From: JBJXFY01 sp046155815
GTDB taxonomy: Bacteria; Verrucomicrobiota; Verrucomicrobiia; Limisphaerales; CAIMTB01
Assembly (NCBI GenBank): GCA_046155815.1
Contig: JBJXFY010000053.1
Location: 1-14,749 of the forward strand
Direction: 5' to 3'
DNA: 14,749 nt
The translations under genes were made by a program, and so were the position numbers. The notes under the pieces were generated by a model. It was not told the origin of the DNA and did no database searches. It saw only the letters and a list, made by a program, of their open reading frames with translations. Every line of letters starts with the position of its first letter. Position 1 is the first letter of the stretch. Shown in pieces: positions 14,551 to 14,749 of this stretch.

Positions 14551-14691
14551 ATGAACCGTCGCCGCCATCTGCTCGTGCTGCCGCTCCTGCTCGCCGGCGC
14601 CCTTCACGCGGCCGCCGCCGGGGCCGTGCTGGTGGGTGTGGTCGGGGTGGGTGATGCAATTGCTCATGATGTGCTCGGTGCTGTGAGTTGA
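14551..14691 (+). pseudogene. Signal-peptide start of an exported-protein gene, cut off by the repeat
   Basis: ATG 14551 opens a reading frame with a textbook signal peptide (MNRRRHLLVLPLLLAGALHA, then AAA). After about 23 codons the frame enters repeat copy 2, which is the antisense of the His-rich gene start, and ends at TGA 14689-14691 after 46 residues. The mature protein is therefore missing. The promoter and Fur-type palindrome in front suggest that the original gene was a metal-regulated exported or outer-membrane protein, possibly a TonB-dependent receptor or metal-binding lipoprotein. That identity is inference. It may be a real truncation or an assembly join at the short GCCGCCGCCGGGGCC homology. 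Confidence 0.6.
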
Positions 14692-14749
14692 GGCCGGCAC
14701 GCGCCGGCCAGCGGGGAGTCTCACACGAAACGGGCGTTCACGGTCAAGG
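14611..14749. repeat. Direct repeat, copy 2: truncated second His-rich gene start and leader
   Basis: This matches 14323-14461 at 137 of 139 positions, and the last 112 bp are identical. On the minus strand it encodes MSNCITHPDHTHQHGPGGG from 14667, that is, the first 19 residues of the His-rich protein with S11T and C18G. The frame then leaves the homology and runs through the signal-peptide ORF region in antisense. It includes a copy of the leader hairpin (14692-14709). The match continues to the window end, so its true length is unknown. Confidence 0.95.

Noticed and set aside
14323..14749. CRISPR array or transposon end as explanation for the repeat.
   Set aside because: There are only two copies of 139 bp or more with a coding start inside, no regular spacers, no terminal inverted repeats and no transposase.

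Overview
The window is GC-rich (clearly above 60% by eye), with tightly packed genes and few Shine-Dalgarno motifs. It looks like a Gram-negative chromosome: it carries TonB-dependent receptors, a tripartite RND pump, signal peptides and outer-membrane C-termini ending in aromatic residues. The gene at 10384-11103 resembles a protein family I remember from Verrucomicrobiota, especially Opitutae. The lineage call rests mainly on that memory and is moderate at best.

Layout. Positions 1-176 hold the C-terminal end of a TonB-dependent receptor. From 229 to 10361 runs a co-oriented heavy-metal resistance block. It encodes a small exported His/Cys protein, a CzcC-like outer-membrane factor, a DUF3147/GlpM-like membrane protein, a CzcB-like adaptor, a CzcA/CusA-family RND permease, a probable outer-membrane protein, two small exported proteins and a P1B-2-type (Zn/Cd/Pb) ATPase. 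A minus-strand gene of unknown function (10384-11103) follows, then a gene-poor stretch. That stretch contains a broken second copy of the exported CxxC/CxC protein (11488-11685). Next come a complete TonB-dependent receptor (11846-14005) and, convergent with it, a protein that is 23% histidine (14026-14379).

The right end is the most unusual part. A perfect 15-bp 7-1-7 palindrome of Fur-superfamily geometry overlaps a good promoter in front of a signal-peptide ORF. Within about 25 codons that ORF runs into a 139-bp direct repeat of the start and leader of the His-rich gene. The repeat lasts until the window ends. It is either a real rearrangement or an assembly join.

How the genes may work together (inference). 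The P1B ATPase would move divalent metal from cytoplasm to periplasm, the RND system from periplasm to outside. Several small His/Cys-rich proteins could buffer metal in the periplasm (229, 7517) and probably in the cytoplasm (14379). The receptors and the palindrome-controlled ORF look like the uptake side. No regulator gene is visible in the window. The pump subunits are atypical: the adaptor lacks the alpha-hairpin and has a His-rich, membrane-spanning C-terminus, and the permease lacks both the CzcA TM4 aspartate and the CusA methionine trio. I found no RNA genes, insertion sequences or CRISPR arrays.
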